Source of the DNA: Notospermus geniculatus | Lineage: Eukaryota > Nemertea > Pilidiophora > Heteronemertea > Lineidae | Assembly (NCBI GenBank): GCA_002633025.1 | Contig: NMRB01000764.1 | Coordinates: 183,972 to 247,971 of the forward strand | Direction of reading: 5' to 3' | DNA: 64,000 nucleotides | Shown: piece after piece, positions 1-10,295 of the stretch | Position numbering within the stretch: position 1 is the first letter of the stretch | How the letters are laid out: each line of letters starts with the position of its first letter | Notes under the pieces: model-generated | Databases searched by the model: none | Told to the model about the DNA's origin: nothing | The model's input: only the letters and a program-made list of their open reading frames with translations | Translations under genes and position numbers: made by a program

Positions 1-1658
1 TACAATGAGAATTGCCTTCAGTGCCAGACCGTCGGTCTGACGACCTCGGAGTATGACCGAGGGGCTGGTTGCGCGAGACTATGCTACTGGCGCCTATCGG
101 CAGTTAGTTGTAAGCGCATTTTCCATTAACTAAACCGCCGATAGTCGCCGGATGCACTATTGGACTTTCTGTGCGGTCGGCCCATAACTCCTCTGGCACA
201 ACATCTCAGGATAACGTTGTGTGCCACTCTATATGATGGTCTCCGTAACATACTACATAACATGGGACCAAGAAACTTTATTGGATAAGGCATGCAATCT
301 ACCACTGGGTTAGCTCCAAACTCGGAAGGTCTCGGATCAGGGAAAGGGTAGGAATGAAAGATATAAAGTGATGATTATAATGATCTTCTGGCTTTTTATG
401 TAGTCTTTCAATTCATTCCATATGATATACATGTATGTTGGTCAAAAACATCATATCGATGTTGATAAAGTCTGGTGAAAACAAATGTGCGACATACACT
501 TACATACCTGCCTACCCACCATATTTGACCATATTTTTTACACTCAAAACTTTGTTTTTACACTTAAATGCAGAAAAATACACTGATAGGAACAACTGCA
601 GAATGTTGCTTTTCATTAGTTTTACACTGAAAAGTGTCATTTTCCTCAAAAAACAGTATAGCCAGCTCAAAGTTAGGGTAGGCAGGTCTGCACATACATT
701 ATTTTGTATCATATAAGTATCATATCATTAGTATAAGAGTCCGCCAGACTCTAGGTCAGGGGTAAAGTTTTCAGACTTGTGACGATGAAGGAGGCCCTGG
801 CCAAAAGTCGTTAAGGAGCTATTGGCCTGATTTGACAGCAAACAGAGTCTAAGACACAGTGTTTTTGTGAGTAAGATATGACAAAACGTCGATCAATTGA
901 TCGATCAATACTCCTATCTCACCTCTCCCACTACACACGAATAAACCCAATATAGACAAATTACTTCGTGCTTTCTTCGCCTGCAATCAGTCTGTCAAAA
1001 ACACCACTCAAAACAATCCTCTCCTTCCATTTTCAAGTCGGATTCTTTGTGCACTTCCTCACATCATGTGGACACAAACCACCATTATTATCATCATGTT
1101 GAAGGTAAGAGTACTACTTGTTATTGTTTTTCCCTTTCCACATTGCTCTAGTCCTCGGCGCCGAACATACGCTCACATCCGATTACTCGCTAGACGCTAG
1201 ATTTCTCTTTCCTTCTTTACCGTCGTCGCGAGATAATCGCTGTGACGTCACTGATGGCCGCTCGAGTTTTCACGAATATGGCCGAAGGGCTTCGAAGTAG
1301 CCACCAAGTATCAAACCTGATGCCTCTCGCGCAGTAAGCCAACTGGCGACCACGTCCTGACCGCTTCTTTTCAACTTTCGGAATGAAAGTCACGGGGAAC
1401 AACGGCGTTTATCAAATTGTCGCGAAAGGTTGGAGTTTAAGGTCAACCCCTCCAGGTCAGGCAGAAGAAAAGTCACTTATTTCGTGTTCTGCCCTCTGTC
1501 ATTTGGTCATGAAATGTACGACTTTCGCAACGATTCCGAAACATGGCAGTCTTCTTTGTCAGATGAGTGACCGGAGGGGGACATGCATGGAGAAGCACGA
1601 AGCTGTGATGTGTCCACGAGCGAAGATGTTTCAGAAGAAGGTAAATTCACTTTAACCT
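1..1658. other. Noncoding stretch, short hairpins only
   Basis: No convincing gene is seen. A short imperfect hairpin lies at about 90-153 (arms sharing CTATCGGC and TTAGTT). The small ORFs lack coding character. At about 1584-1640 a serine/acid-rich frame ends at a GAAG/GTAAAT donor-like site and could be the end of an exon, but a stop lies 18 bases upstream of its ATG and nothing else supports it. Confidence 0.4.
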
Positions 1659-1805
1659 TGATTTTACGGGTATTCAAAAAACCTGGATGACTGGATTTAC
1701 TGGATCGTGACTCATTCCTCACTGCCGCCGTAACTAATTCATTAAAGCTGAACTGCATGAACAAAAACACCACAGCGTCGCAGTATGGTGCCCTACTGGG
1801 CTCAT

Positions 1806-1920
1806 ATGCATAAAGGTGCAATAAGGGAGGTAGAGCTTATTACATGTACAACTTATAACGTAAAGTTATACATGTACTTGCAATGAGCTCTACCTCCCTT
1901 GTTCCACCTTTATGCATACG
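1806..1920. repeat. Long imperfect hairpin
   Basis: Arms of about 55 bp share ATGCATAAAGGTG, AAGGGAGGTAGAGCT and ACATGTA with their reverse complements around a short ACGT centre. It lies within the left arm of the 1669-3050 element and may be an internal fold-back of that family. Confidence 0.75.
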
Positions 1921-2129
1921 GGCTCTAAAGTGCAAACGCCCTTCGAAGTACCTCCAGAACATGATGGACTACCGACCAGCGGCGCCACTGTATTCAACAT
2001 TGGGCTTTCAATCGAGACATATCAAGACATACCAAGTGACGCTGAATCGGTTAATGTCGTCCTGGGTACACCTCATTATTACCCTGGGTATTCTGGGTAA
2101 TCCTTTTTGTTACCCAGGACGATCCTGGG

Positions 2130-2137
2130 TATAAATA
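2130..2137 (+). promoter_or_regulatory. TATA-box-like site in the left TIR of element A
   Basis: TATAAATA matches the TATA consensus and lies about 140 bases upstream of the ATG at 2273. The equivalent right-TIR position reads TACAAATA, so only one arm carries the full match. Copy B keeps it at 10385-10392. Transcription is inferred, not shown. Confidence 0.4.
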
Positions 2138-2272
2138 AGGTACCTTAACATTACCCAGTTTGAAATCTGCGCCATTTTCCACCAGCGCTCGAGGTACCGT
2201 ACTATCTTATTCTAGCCGGCCACGAACTTATACACGTGCATCTTGAGGTGGTGACTGTCAGCAGCTGTCAGA

Positions 2273-2635
2273 ATGGCAACTCGCGTTAAAGACTTCGATT
2301 TACAGGCGTGTTTGCAATCTATTCCATCCTATAGGGATGGGATTTTCATTTCAAAAGGACGAGAGCTGAAGAAAAATCTGGTGGATGTCGGTAGTGGTAG
2401 ATACAAGTTGAAAGCAGGTGTCAAAGTTGATGCGAAACTGAAGTGGTTTGCACGCGACACCATGATATGCACTGGGAGGGACAATTGCCAGCGAGAATGT
2501 GAACGCACGTACCGCAACCTCGGGCCCAGGTGGAAATGGCGCGGATTTTTAAAACTGGGTAATGTTACGGTACCTTATTTGTACCCAGGACGATCCTGGG
2601 TAACAAAAAGGATTACCCAGGATTACCCTGGGTAA
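2273..2635 (+). CDS. 120-aa ORF inside the copy A inverted-repeat element
   Basis: I do not recognise this protein. It starts MATRVKDFDLQACLQSIP after a purine at -3, and about 80 residues lie in the unique centre of the element. They are mixed charged, lysine/arginine rich and include two cysteines in the stretch CTGRDNCQREC. The last ~40 residues are read from the right terminal inverted repeat, so the stop is supplied by the TIR. It resembles no transposase I can name and could be a captured host exon or a chance ORF. A TATA-like box lies upstream. Copy B keeps only the part around GRDNCQRECERTY, in altered form, showing the internal sequence is part of the family and that B is a deletion derivative. 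Confidence 0.35.
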   Translation: MATRVKDFDLQACLQSIPSYRDGIFISKGRELKKNLVDVGSGRYKLKAGVKVDAKLKWFARDTMICTGRDNCQRECERTYRNLGPRWKWRGFLKLGNVTVPYLYPGRSWVTKRITQDYPG

Positions 2636-3232
2636 TAATGAGGTGTACCCAGGACGACATTAACCGATTCAGCCCAAGTGACAGAGCCTGATAGAATTAA
2701 TATGCATGTAGAATGGCGACTGACTTTCTACTCTGGTTCGGAAACAACCTAATGCCTTACCTGCGGCCGTCATTGGATGCCATCTCTGGATGTTACTCCA
2801 TTGACAGACCCTGGGTTAAAACAGTGGCGCCGCCAGATAGGCTGGTAGTCTGTCATGTTCTGGAGGTACATATTATAATATGGTCGTTTTTGTTTCTCTT
2901 TCTCAACCACCACCGTGGCGTGGCGGTCTTTTTTTTCAAAACTGGAATCTCCTGTTTTCTTGCTCATGTAGTTCAGCTGTGATGAACTAGTTGCGGTGAG
3001 CAATGAGGCACAATCCAGTAAATCCAGTCATGCAGGTTTTTCGAATAACCTGATTTTACGCCTTCCAGTCACTCTTGCAAAGTGGGTTGTGGGTATGGGT
3101 AGATCCATATATTCGTGATCCAGTGCATTATGCACGCACTTACATTTTATACCCCGAACCAACTTACGCAAGCGGTCTGTCAAAAAGGCGGCCCAGGTCA
3201 ACCATACGTTTAAAGGCTTCCTGGGTCGTATA

Positions 3233-4230
3233 AAGGCTGGTATTTTAGAACGCTCCTTTAGCCTAAAGGTTGGCCTTACGCCTATTGTTCTCATGTTAGG
3301 TCAGCCTTTCGTGATTTTAGAATCAACCTTTATTTGCAGGAAAAAGCCGAACTTATCTCTTTTCCTTTCGTAAGGTCGACATCGTTTTTAGAACGTTCCT
3401 TATCTAAAAGTTAACCTTTGTTTTTGCTTAGGAATTCCTTTATTTCTAAGGTTGGTCTGAGCCAACCTTTAGTCGACCTTTGCTAAAGCATCACCTTGGG
3501 ATTTTGAAGCTGCTGCCTCTGGTAATGAGGTCTTTTGGTTACATTTTGAAAAAATCTCTACTGAACAGTTACGGACATTGAGAAACTTTGAAAGAAATTG
3601 ACAAGTTTAGTAACTTTTAAGATGCCCCCCTCTCTGGGCCTCGCGGGCCTTTTAATAGAAAACGCTGTGCTAGGTATCGAGTCGATTTTAGTCCACTATC
3701 GGATGGTGCTATTGATTTTCGAAATATTTGGCAACTGGCCAAAAATGATCTCCTCAAGGGGTTCTAGGATCCAAAGGGTTAAATGTTAGTAGAGTCGACG
3801 TCAGAAATTTGTGTGTAAAAAAATAAAAATTGTATTACAATTTTGATTTTTTACACAAAAATAAAAATACCAGAAATTTAAAATTTCCGGTATTTTTTAT
3901 ATCCCCTTTTGCTGAGAGGGTGAGAAGGGCCTTGTGCAAATTACTCTACAAACGAATCCATTCATACTTTTATGGCAATAACAGTCTGTTACATCATTTA
4001 TCATTGTATTCTGAGGAGATAATTGGTTTAAGGTTGGCCTTTCATAAGGAATTCCTTTGGAAAGCTCTCCTAAAGTCGGCCTTTCACTAAAGGAATTCCT
4101 CGATAAAGGAATTACTTAAGGTCAGTTCTAAAAACGTAAACTCAAAAGTCGACCTTTTGAAAGGAGACCTTCCCCAAAGGCTACCTTATGAAAGGTTGAC
4201 TTTTGACCAAAATAAAGGAACATTCTAAAA
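3233..4230. mobile_element. Fold-back region with imperfect inverted repeats, about 1 kb
   Basis: The left end (about 3236) carries GGCTGGTATTTTAGAA and the right end (about 4230) its near-complement TTCTAAAATACCAGCC. Between them, many AAGGTTGACCTTTAG-like words repeat in both orientations. A third related end occurs at 4945-4970. No TSD was identified and no gene is visible. Best read as a degenerate fold-back element or several overlapping ones. Confidence 0.55.
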
Positions 4231-4294
4231 TACCAGCCAAAGGTTGGTTCTTGAAATAAAATGTAGCTAAAGGTTGACCTAAAGGGAGTCATCC

Positions 4295-4565
4295 CAACCT
4301 CGTCCCCAGGGGTATAGTTCGCTCAGACAACCTCGGACCATTCGCTCACTAAACCCTGGCATCGGCTTTCGTGCTGCCACCTATACTTAGACCAAGATCT
4401 TTGGTCTATGTGTAGGTGGCAGCACAAGTCAAAATAAACATACATGTATATTTGATGGTTTCCCATCAACCAAGCAAATGCGTTAAATCCAAAGCTAATG
4501 CCAGGGGTTAGTGAGCGAGTGGTCCGAGGTTGTCTGAGCGAACTATACCCCTGTGGACGAGGTTC
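4295..4565. mobile_element. MITE with 9-bp TSD
   Basis: A 271-bp element has ~65-bp inverted repeats (CAACCTCGTCC, then GGGTATAGTTCGCTCAGACA; the right arm is the complement with a few changes). Flanks are the identical 9-mer GAGTCATCC at 4286-4294 and 4566-4574. A smaller hairpin around 4375-4420 (GTGCTGCCACCTATA and its complement) lies inside. It is noncoding. TSD size again points to a MULE-type or similar mobiliser. Confidence 0.85.
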
Positions 4566-4584
4566 GAGTCATCCGAAATATAAT

Positions 4585-4910
4585 GCCCGGCGGGCACTTT
4601 TCTTTTTTTTATTAGCGTAGTGTCACATCGATTAACAGATGGTGCTGTGCGTTATGGCACAGGCTCCGAGAGCGTTATCAGTGAGTTTAGAACGCGTATC
4701 TAACAAAAAACGCTAGTTTGTAAAAAACACACCCATGAATTCGTGAGCTCGGGCTGTGTTTTTTACAAACTAGCGTTTTTGGTTAGATACGTGTTCCAAA
4801 CAAACTGATATTTCTCTCGGGGCCTGTGTTTTTGTTTAGATTAGCGTAGTGTCACCGTCGATTACCAGATGGCGCTGTGCGTTATCGCAACGAGTACCCG
4901 CCGGGCAATA
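4585..4910. repeat. Long hairpin flanked by direct and inverted repeats
   Basis: A central palindrome has arms of about 70-80 bp (around 4668-4735 and 4755-4828) sharing AAAAACGCTAGTTTGTAAAA with the complement. It is bracketed by a ~45-bp direct repeat beginning ATTAGCGTAGTGTCAC at 4611 and about 4840, and outside those by inverted CCCGCCGGGCA-type words (about 4585 and 4898). It is likely a mobile fold-back unit. Confidence 0.65.
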
Positions 4911-4999
4911 TCTTTCGGGTGTCTCCCTTTAAAGTCACTCTTAACGTTAAAGGAACGTCCTAGAATACGGGCCAGAATCTACTTGAGGCTCCCTTTAGC

Positions 5000-6490
5000 A
5001 TAAGCATGTATCCTCTTGTTTTTTGCGGGGGCTACCTGATTTCATACCTCAAAACCTGCCAAAAATTTCCGATCTCGAACTGAATGGTACTCGGAAGTAA
5101 GCATGGTACAAATGTAATTGAGCCGTGACTGACTTAGCGATTGGGCCAATCTACATGTAGTTCGATGGTTCCACCAAAAATCAAACGCATATAATTAAGG
5201 CCCAAGTTGTATTTCAAAATTGACAACACAGATTATTACTGAAATATATAGAACACAAAAGTACACATATTTTGCTTTTTATTTCATCAATTTCGGAAGA
5301 GTTGTTTGGAGGATATTACGGAATATGTGTGTGAAAATGCCAGTGCTATTTTCAGTGCAGTAAGGAACTAGCCAGGAGTCGAAAATGCTAATTCATGCAT
5401 GATGTCATTGTAGGTATCAACAAAAATTAATAAGCGAGCGATATCCGTTGTTGGTATAAACGAAATAATGTGGAAAACACTTTATTTTCATTTACATATT
5501 TACAAACAGACAAGTTTGTTACAGACTGACACGCCTTCATCAGCGCGCGAAAGTCAGTTTAAAGCTGGACTGCATGAACAAAAACAGAAGAATTCTTGTT
5601 TTAAAAAAGACCACGCGTCACAACGCGGTGGTTAAGACAAATGCTAACGCCCGAAAGGCACTTCCAAAGTCCACCAGAACATGATAGACAACGGCGAGCG
5701 AGTGGCGCTGTCGTCAGTTGGTCGCTGAACTACCGGAATTTCAGCATCATGAGCGTAAGTGCACAACACAAACAAATATACATGGGTGTGTGTGGGCCTG
5801 ATTGACAGACACTACATGTACATGCATGTGCAACAAGAAAAAGCGTGCCAAGGAATGTGTGAAATATTTTAGGCCTACATGCATGCCAGCTACGCTACAA
5901 GGAGAGTACAGCGGTCAAAACTGTCACGTGGGAACTCGGACAGCTCCAAACAACGCCACTTTTTCCACCCAAACACTTCCCATTGCTTTCATTGACCGCT
6001 ATACTCCACTTTACTCTTGAGCTAGCACATTGGCATGATGACAGGGGAAAGGCCTGAAATATTCATTCAAAATTTAAAATTCAACTTTGAAGGATCGGGT
6101 TGGTTAGTAATTAGGTTCCACCAATTTGAATTCTAAGTGGAACATCAAAATTCAGTATCGAATTTTGAATTTCGAAGTGGCAATTTTCTCACTTCAAAAT
6201 TCAATATTGAATTTTGAATTTTGTATGTCTTTGAGGTCGAGCCTTAATTGGAAAACAATCTCTTTTTGCAGGGGGTCCGACATGGTGCTAGTAATTTTGC
6301 TCCTTAACCGTACATTACTTTGAAGTACTCTTTTAACAGAACATAGACAGGACCACGCTCGTTATTTAGGTCTTCAACGAAGCCCCTGCGACGTCACATT
6401 CACGCTGAGTCGCGTTCTGAACAGGTGAGCATTGCCATTCGACAGGGCCAGTTTTAAGCACACTGACGTACATGTACAACTAATTCCCTC
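5000..6490. other. Noncoding stretch with a MITE relic and AT-rich simple sequence
   Basis: 5560-5760 resembles arms of the 1669-3050 element (CTGCATGAACAAAAAC, CCAGAACATGATAGAC). A short exon-like end ATGAGC/GTAAGT occurs near 5752. From about 6060 to 6225 there is degenerate TTCAAAATTCAA simple sequence in both orientations. No gene is supported. Confidence 0.45.
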
Positions 6491-6556
6491 AAATATTTCT
6501 CAGTGCTGTGGCGCGCAAACTGGGCACGTAGGCATGTAGTTTGGCAAAAGCCCTAT

Positions 6557-7128
6557 CCAACAGCACCCCGGCGAATCAGTATCCTGAGCGCCGAGTCTTC
6601 GGCGTGGCAAGTCCTGATTCCGAGTCCATGTCTTCCTGAATCCCGCGCAAAATGTCGTCCTCGCCCGAGGAAGGGCCAGAAAAAGATGTTCAAGCTGCCA
6701 AATGCCACAGTAAACGTAAGATTTTTGCAGTGCATTCGGATCTAGAGTGAATAACCTGCCGTAATCAGTTGCTTATTTTGAATGTATTTGCAGCATACTG
6801 TAAATATAAGCATCTGATCGCCACGGCCAGCCAGTCGGCTGTCAGTAGGCCTACGGCACGCACCAGGCATTCAAAGTTTTTCGCTTCGTGACGCTGTCAA
6901 GAGCAACCGATTTCTTAATCAATGCTAGCATAATTTGCTACGCATACTGAGATCCGAATGCAAGTGTGATGAGTAATCTTACCATGCTGATGAAGCAGGA
7001 GAGGTCGCATTCTCATCGCTGTCGTCTCTTTTCGCGCGGAATTCAGGAATACCGGGACTCGGAATCTGCACTTGCCAGGCCGAAGACTCGGCGCTCAGGA
7101 TACTGATTCGCCGGGGTGAACAACGTCA
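6557..7128. repeat. Inverted repeat whose arms both end in splice-donor-like sites
   Basis: Left arm 6557-6741 and right arm about 6950-7128 are complementary over CACCCCGGCGAATCAGTATC, CTGAGCGCCGAGTCTTCGGC and, further in, GTAAGATT and GCATTCGGATCT. Between these conserved blocks the arms differ. No TSD was found. It could be a DNA element or an inverted duplication of a first exon. Confidence 0.65.
6652..6715 (+). CDS. Candidate first coding exon (partial)
   Basis: An ATG with purine at -3 opens a 21-codon frame, MSSSPEEGPEKDVQAAKCHSK, followed by C/GTAAGA, a good donor. The composition (serine, glutamate, proline, lysine) looks like a disordered N-terminus. The inverted arm near 6983-7040 ends at G/GTAAGA in the same relative position but encodes a different acidic/serine-rich peptide with no ATG at the matching site. 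I see no downstream exon, so product and reality are uncertain. Confidence 0.25.
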
Positions 7129-7129
7129 A

Positions 7130-8199
7130 CCCCAGTGACACAGCCAATCCGAAAGTATTTTTGCTCGATTTTCGAAACAAATGTGGCTAAATTCGCGGTT
7201 AAGAGAGGGGGCGTTAGCCGTTAACTCTACTCGTGTATGTTTTCGGCAAAGGCCCGCGAAAAAGTGCTCAACTTGTTTAGAACTTAATTATCTTTCGTTT
7301 GCACCTAATTTCAGCTCAATCGGACCAATAATAACTGAGTTATGAGCAAAAGAAAGTGGTGGTGTCGGGCCCCCAACTCACGACTGTTAGAACGGGAGTT
7401 CACACCACTGCGTCCTCTATCGGCAGCTTCAAGCAAATAGGGATTCCGGTCTAAAAATAGTGCATGAAGGCCGAAAACCACTAAAAAAGTTCAATTGGGA
7501 ACTAGTTTTTACATGTAGAACTTCCTGCAGCCTGTATTGTCCTCCTATTATTATCAACTACGTAATAACGTTGAGTTATTCGCAAAAAAGGTTTTGTCTT
7601 ATTCTTTGAAGATCGGGGAAATACCCTCTGGCAGGGCCGAAATCTGCACTGTCTGAGCAAATTTGTCATTCATTCGTCACACGTTACATGAAATCACAAA
7701 TTGCTGACGTTATTTTGAACATTTAAGACTGCACTTTCACAACAGCCGACCAGAAACACAGAACACGGCGTAATTACTTCCAGAAACGTTCGCCCAAAAT
7801 TAGTGAACGTGAGCTAAAAAGTTAATCATATGCAAATTAGTATCGTCGTCATAATGGTCCGATTAGCCAGTCAGATCGCGGAGAATTGCCAGGCGACTGG
7901 AGAGCAGTCATCTCAAAGATCTATTGTGTTCTAACAGTCGTGAACTGATACCGAGTTATCTCGGCCTTCGGCGTCAAGGAGTTAAATGAGCATTCTGGGC
8001 TTTCGTAGAAACTCCCTACAAATTGGAAATTTGCAGCATAAAACTCGGGCTCACAAGAGCAACCCTCTCGACAAATTTGGCTGTCATCTGACCGCTGGAA
8101 GTACATGTACATGCTTGTGCTTTTAAGGGGTGACTTCGTACCTGATTCTGGCTTGTCTAAAAATGCTTCAAGGATTCACCGAGGATTAAATATCAACTA
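7130..8199. other. Noncoding stretch
   Basis: No gene is supported. A 15-bp inverted pair, CACGACTGTTAGAAC (about 7379-7393) and its complement (about 7930-7945), may mark a degenerate element, but no TSD or further arm similarity is clear. Confidence 0.4.
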
Positions 8200-9129
8200 G
8201 GAAAGATAATCCCATTCCGACCACCACTGAGGTTACGCAGGGGTGAATTTTGGTTCTTCGACCGCAGGTCAGGAAAATTAGTACAAAATCAACCGCCGCG
8301 GGACACACCCTATTCAACAATTACAGTCTATGTTAATAATGGGGGCTACTTTGGAATCGAATCTAACACTTTTTTCTCTAAAGAAGTAGTAGGGTTTGCA
8401 AGATCTATTTGCATGGGTTATATGATATTTATTCTTCTGATCCGGCGGAAACAAACATGCGTGCTGTATGACGTCAAAAGAGGGAAATTTGAAGGGGCAA
8501 TCATCATACCCAGCAAAAATATATGCATTTCTAGAGGAGTAGCCTGGAATCTAAGTATAGGATATAAGGGCAAAGTCCTCGTTTTTTGCCATCGAAATGT
8601 CATCGGCGCCACGATTTATGACCTGATGTTGTCAAACAAAACTGGTCGAGTTCATTTTGTTCTTGTAAATGGAATCGTCTTCAGTTTGTTGCACCAGCCA
8701 GAAGTTATCAACGGGGATATTTACATTTTTGACGGAACGTTCATCATTGGGTATCTTCTGAATGATAATTACCGGGTAACGAGATATCGGCCACGGCAAA
8801 TGGGGTTCCTCAGGCACTGTCGTCGTCGTGTCAGAATTTTTTTCTGTAAATCCTCAAATATGTTGTTCGTGTTTTGTTTCCCGACGCCGAATGCAATTGC
8901 TTTTAGACGTACATGTCATCCCAAGGATGGTCTCGCAAAAAACGGCTCTGAAAAACAAGCGTTTGCAGAGAAAGTGACATTCTTTTATCCCATTATCGAC
9001 GATTGGTCGATGTCTCATTACGAATTCAATCCAGATGGCGCGTTGTTGCATTTTAAACGCTCTCAAAGGATGCCTCCAGGCATGCAGGAGCATTTCGTTT
9101 CTGCTGAAGTTTACGGTCTTGTAATATGA
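8200..9129 (+). CDS. Unrecognised protein, beta-strand-rich; possible paralogue of the 11.5 kb gene
   Basis: The first ATG of the long frame is at 8413 (238 residues), but the frame is open upstream to a stop at 8197-8199, giving about 309 codons. The upstream part (FWFFDRRSGKLVQ, then YSTITVYVNN) has the same hydrophobic/charged alternation, so the protein probably starts earlier or the exon begins at an AG near 8199. Repeated strand-like blocks of the type V-L-Y-D-x-x-x-G-K suggest a propeller-like or other all-beta fold; this is inference. The block around residues 8-30 of the 238-residue form (MIFILLIRRKQTCVLYDVKRGK) aligns by eye with VLVRKSGKKSLITEIWVYQFSSGK in the protein at 11495. No signal peptide or catalytic motif is seen. 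A poly(A) signal follows at 9322. Confidence 0.6.
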   Translation, partial: GKIIPFRPPLRLRRGEFWFFDRRSGKLVQNQPPRDTPYSTITVYVNNGGYFGIESNTFFSKEVVGFARSICMGYMIFILLIRRKQTCVLYDVKRGKFEGAIIIPSKNICISRGVAWNLSIGYKGKVLVFCHRNVIGATIYDLMLSNKTGRVHFVLVNGIVFSLLHQPEVINGDIYIFDGTFIIGYLLNDNYRVTRYRPRQMGFLRHCRRRVRIFFCKSSNMLFVFCFPTPNAIAFRRTCHPKDGLAKNGSEKQAFAEKVTFFYPIIDDWSMSHYEFNPDGALLHFKRSQRMPPGMQEHFVSAEVYGLVI

Positions 9130-9141
9130 GTCTCAATGACT

Positions 9142-9320
9142 GCAATAGGAGCTGTTAGCGAGTTGACCACTAGGTGTCACTACGGCCCAATTCAATGCAT
9201 CTAGCGGACCCAGTCATTATTGATCGAGCAGCAATCACGTAGATTTTCCTGTACATTGGTCCGCTAAGACTTTGCTGCCATCTGTTGGCAATATGCGAGG
9301 CTGACTGCTCCTATTGAGAA
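9142..9320. repeat. Degenerate short inverted repeat in the 3' region
   Basis: Arms carry AATAGGAGCTGTTAGC at about 9146 and the near-complement GCTGACTGCTCCTATT near 9300-9316; TAGCGGACC is also shared. It is probably an old MITE in the 3' region of the upstream gene. No clear TSD. Confidence 0.4.
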
Positions 9321-9321
9321 C

Positions 9322-9327
9322 AATAAA
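9322..9327 (+). terminator. Poly(A) signal AATAAA
   Basis: AATAAA lies 193 bases after the stop codon of the 8200-9129 frame, a normal distance for an animal 3' UTR. It is the closest candidate on that strand. Confidence 0.4.
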
Positions 9328-9329
9328 GT

Positions 9330-10286
9330 ACTATTCAGTAATATAGTTACATAATGCAGATCCAACAATAACCTTGGTCACAGCTCATAAAATCCCTGGA
9401 TTTTTTGCGGTCACACCTATCAATTGCCGGGCTTAAGAAACCCGTTTCTGAAAAACAAGGGTTTTGGAACAAGGCAATCTCGCCGTGTTTTTTCGAAGCC
9501 CGGTGTAATTTTTTTTCACTGCCCTCCGTTTGTCAATGCCCCGAACAAAAGACTGACGGAATAAGCCGCGACCCGATAATAGGGGAGGCACTGATAAACA
9601 TGCCTTTCTGTATTTGTATTTGAGTGTCCGCCACACAATAAAGCGGGCAGTGTCATACGGGAGGCATTCTCATACATTACACCTGGTCTGGCGAGGGGAA
9701 TTCGTGTTGTGTGACCTCAAAAATCCCCGTGTTTTCGTCAGTTTCTTAGTAGGCAACCGATGGCGCAGCCATTAAAGTGACCTTGATCCTTGTTTTCCCG
9801 CCTCCAATACAGAAATGACTGAAGAGTCGGTGCATGCGGCGCACTTGTCGCCGGGCTACTTAATTACAATGAGTAAGTAGTGTGACCTCTCGCCAGGCTT
9901 TTCGTACACAAGGATTTGACACGGGTCTGGAAAAACAGGGGTGATTTTGAACATATTGTGTGACCAAGGCAAATATTTTGTCTACATTCATAATGTACTT
10001 CATTTTACATAATGAATGCAAAAAAAATATTTTTTGACAAATCAAGTCGTCTATGAGTGAATGTTTGATGAGGAACTCCTATTAGAAATTATCTTCCTAT
10101 CCTAACCATAGGCTACATGCCATAGGTGACACTTTCGTGCCAGTCCGTTTTTCCCCGAGTCGGTGCCACCTTTGCTGTAGGCGCCATTCTCCAACCCCAG
10201 GGACTAAGTACGTTGTCGGCGAATGGACCCGATGCACTACATGTCGGCAGTCAAAATACCGGTGTGAGATCGCATACCGTGCTCCT
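9330..10286. other. Noncoding stretch
   Basis: An imperfect inverted repeat lies at about 9427-9504 (CCGGGCTT ... AAGCCCGG), in a region with several similar G/C-rich motifs (TGTGACC, CCGTGTTTT). No coding frame is supported. Confidence 0.4.
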
Positions 10287-10295
10287 TTAATCTTC

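Larger units (their letters stand above)
2041..2673. mobile_element. Inverted-repeat element, copy A, with 9-bp TSD and internal ORF
   Basis: Both ends read GCTGAATCGGTTAATGTCGT in inverted orientation, with inverted repeats of about 160 bp (2041-2200 and 2512-2673). Flanks are a perfect 9-bp TSD, CCAAGTGAC, at 2032-2040 and 2674-2682. Subterminal DNA holds repeated palindromes around TACCCAGGACGATCCTGGGTA-type units. Copy B at 10296-10626 has the same ends but a different TSD, so this is a real mobile family. The TSD length and long TIRs suggest a MULE-like element; no transposase is encoded, so it would depend on another source. Confidence 0.9.
1669..3050. mobile_element. Inverted-repeat DNA element with perfect 10-bp TSD, hosting a nested element
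   Basis: The ends are inverted repeats: the left end starts GGTATTCAAAAAACCTG and the right end, read on the minus strand, starts GGTTATTCGAAAAACCTG. Similarity continues inward for roughly 300 bp per arm, sharing GACTGGATTTACTGGAT, AGCTGAACT and CCTCCAGAACATGA. It is flanked by the identical 10-mer TGATTTTACG at 1659-1668 and 3051-3060. Nine-to-eleven-bp duplications with long inverted repeats are typical of Mutator-like (MULE) elements; the family assignment is inference. No transposase is visible. The 2041-2673 element is inserted inside, so this one is older. A related fragment lies at about 5560-5760. Confidence 0.8.

Noticed and set aside
5515-5545. Second hammerhead-like CTGATGA on the minus strand
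   Set aside because: No GAAA or closing stem follows at the needed distance.
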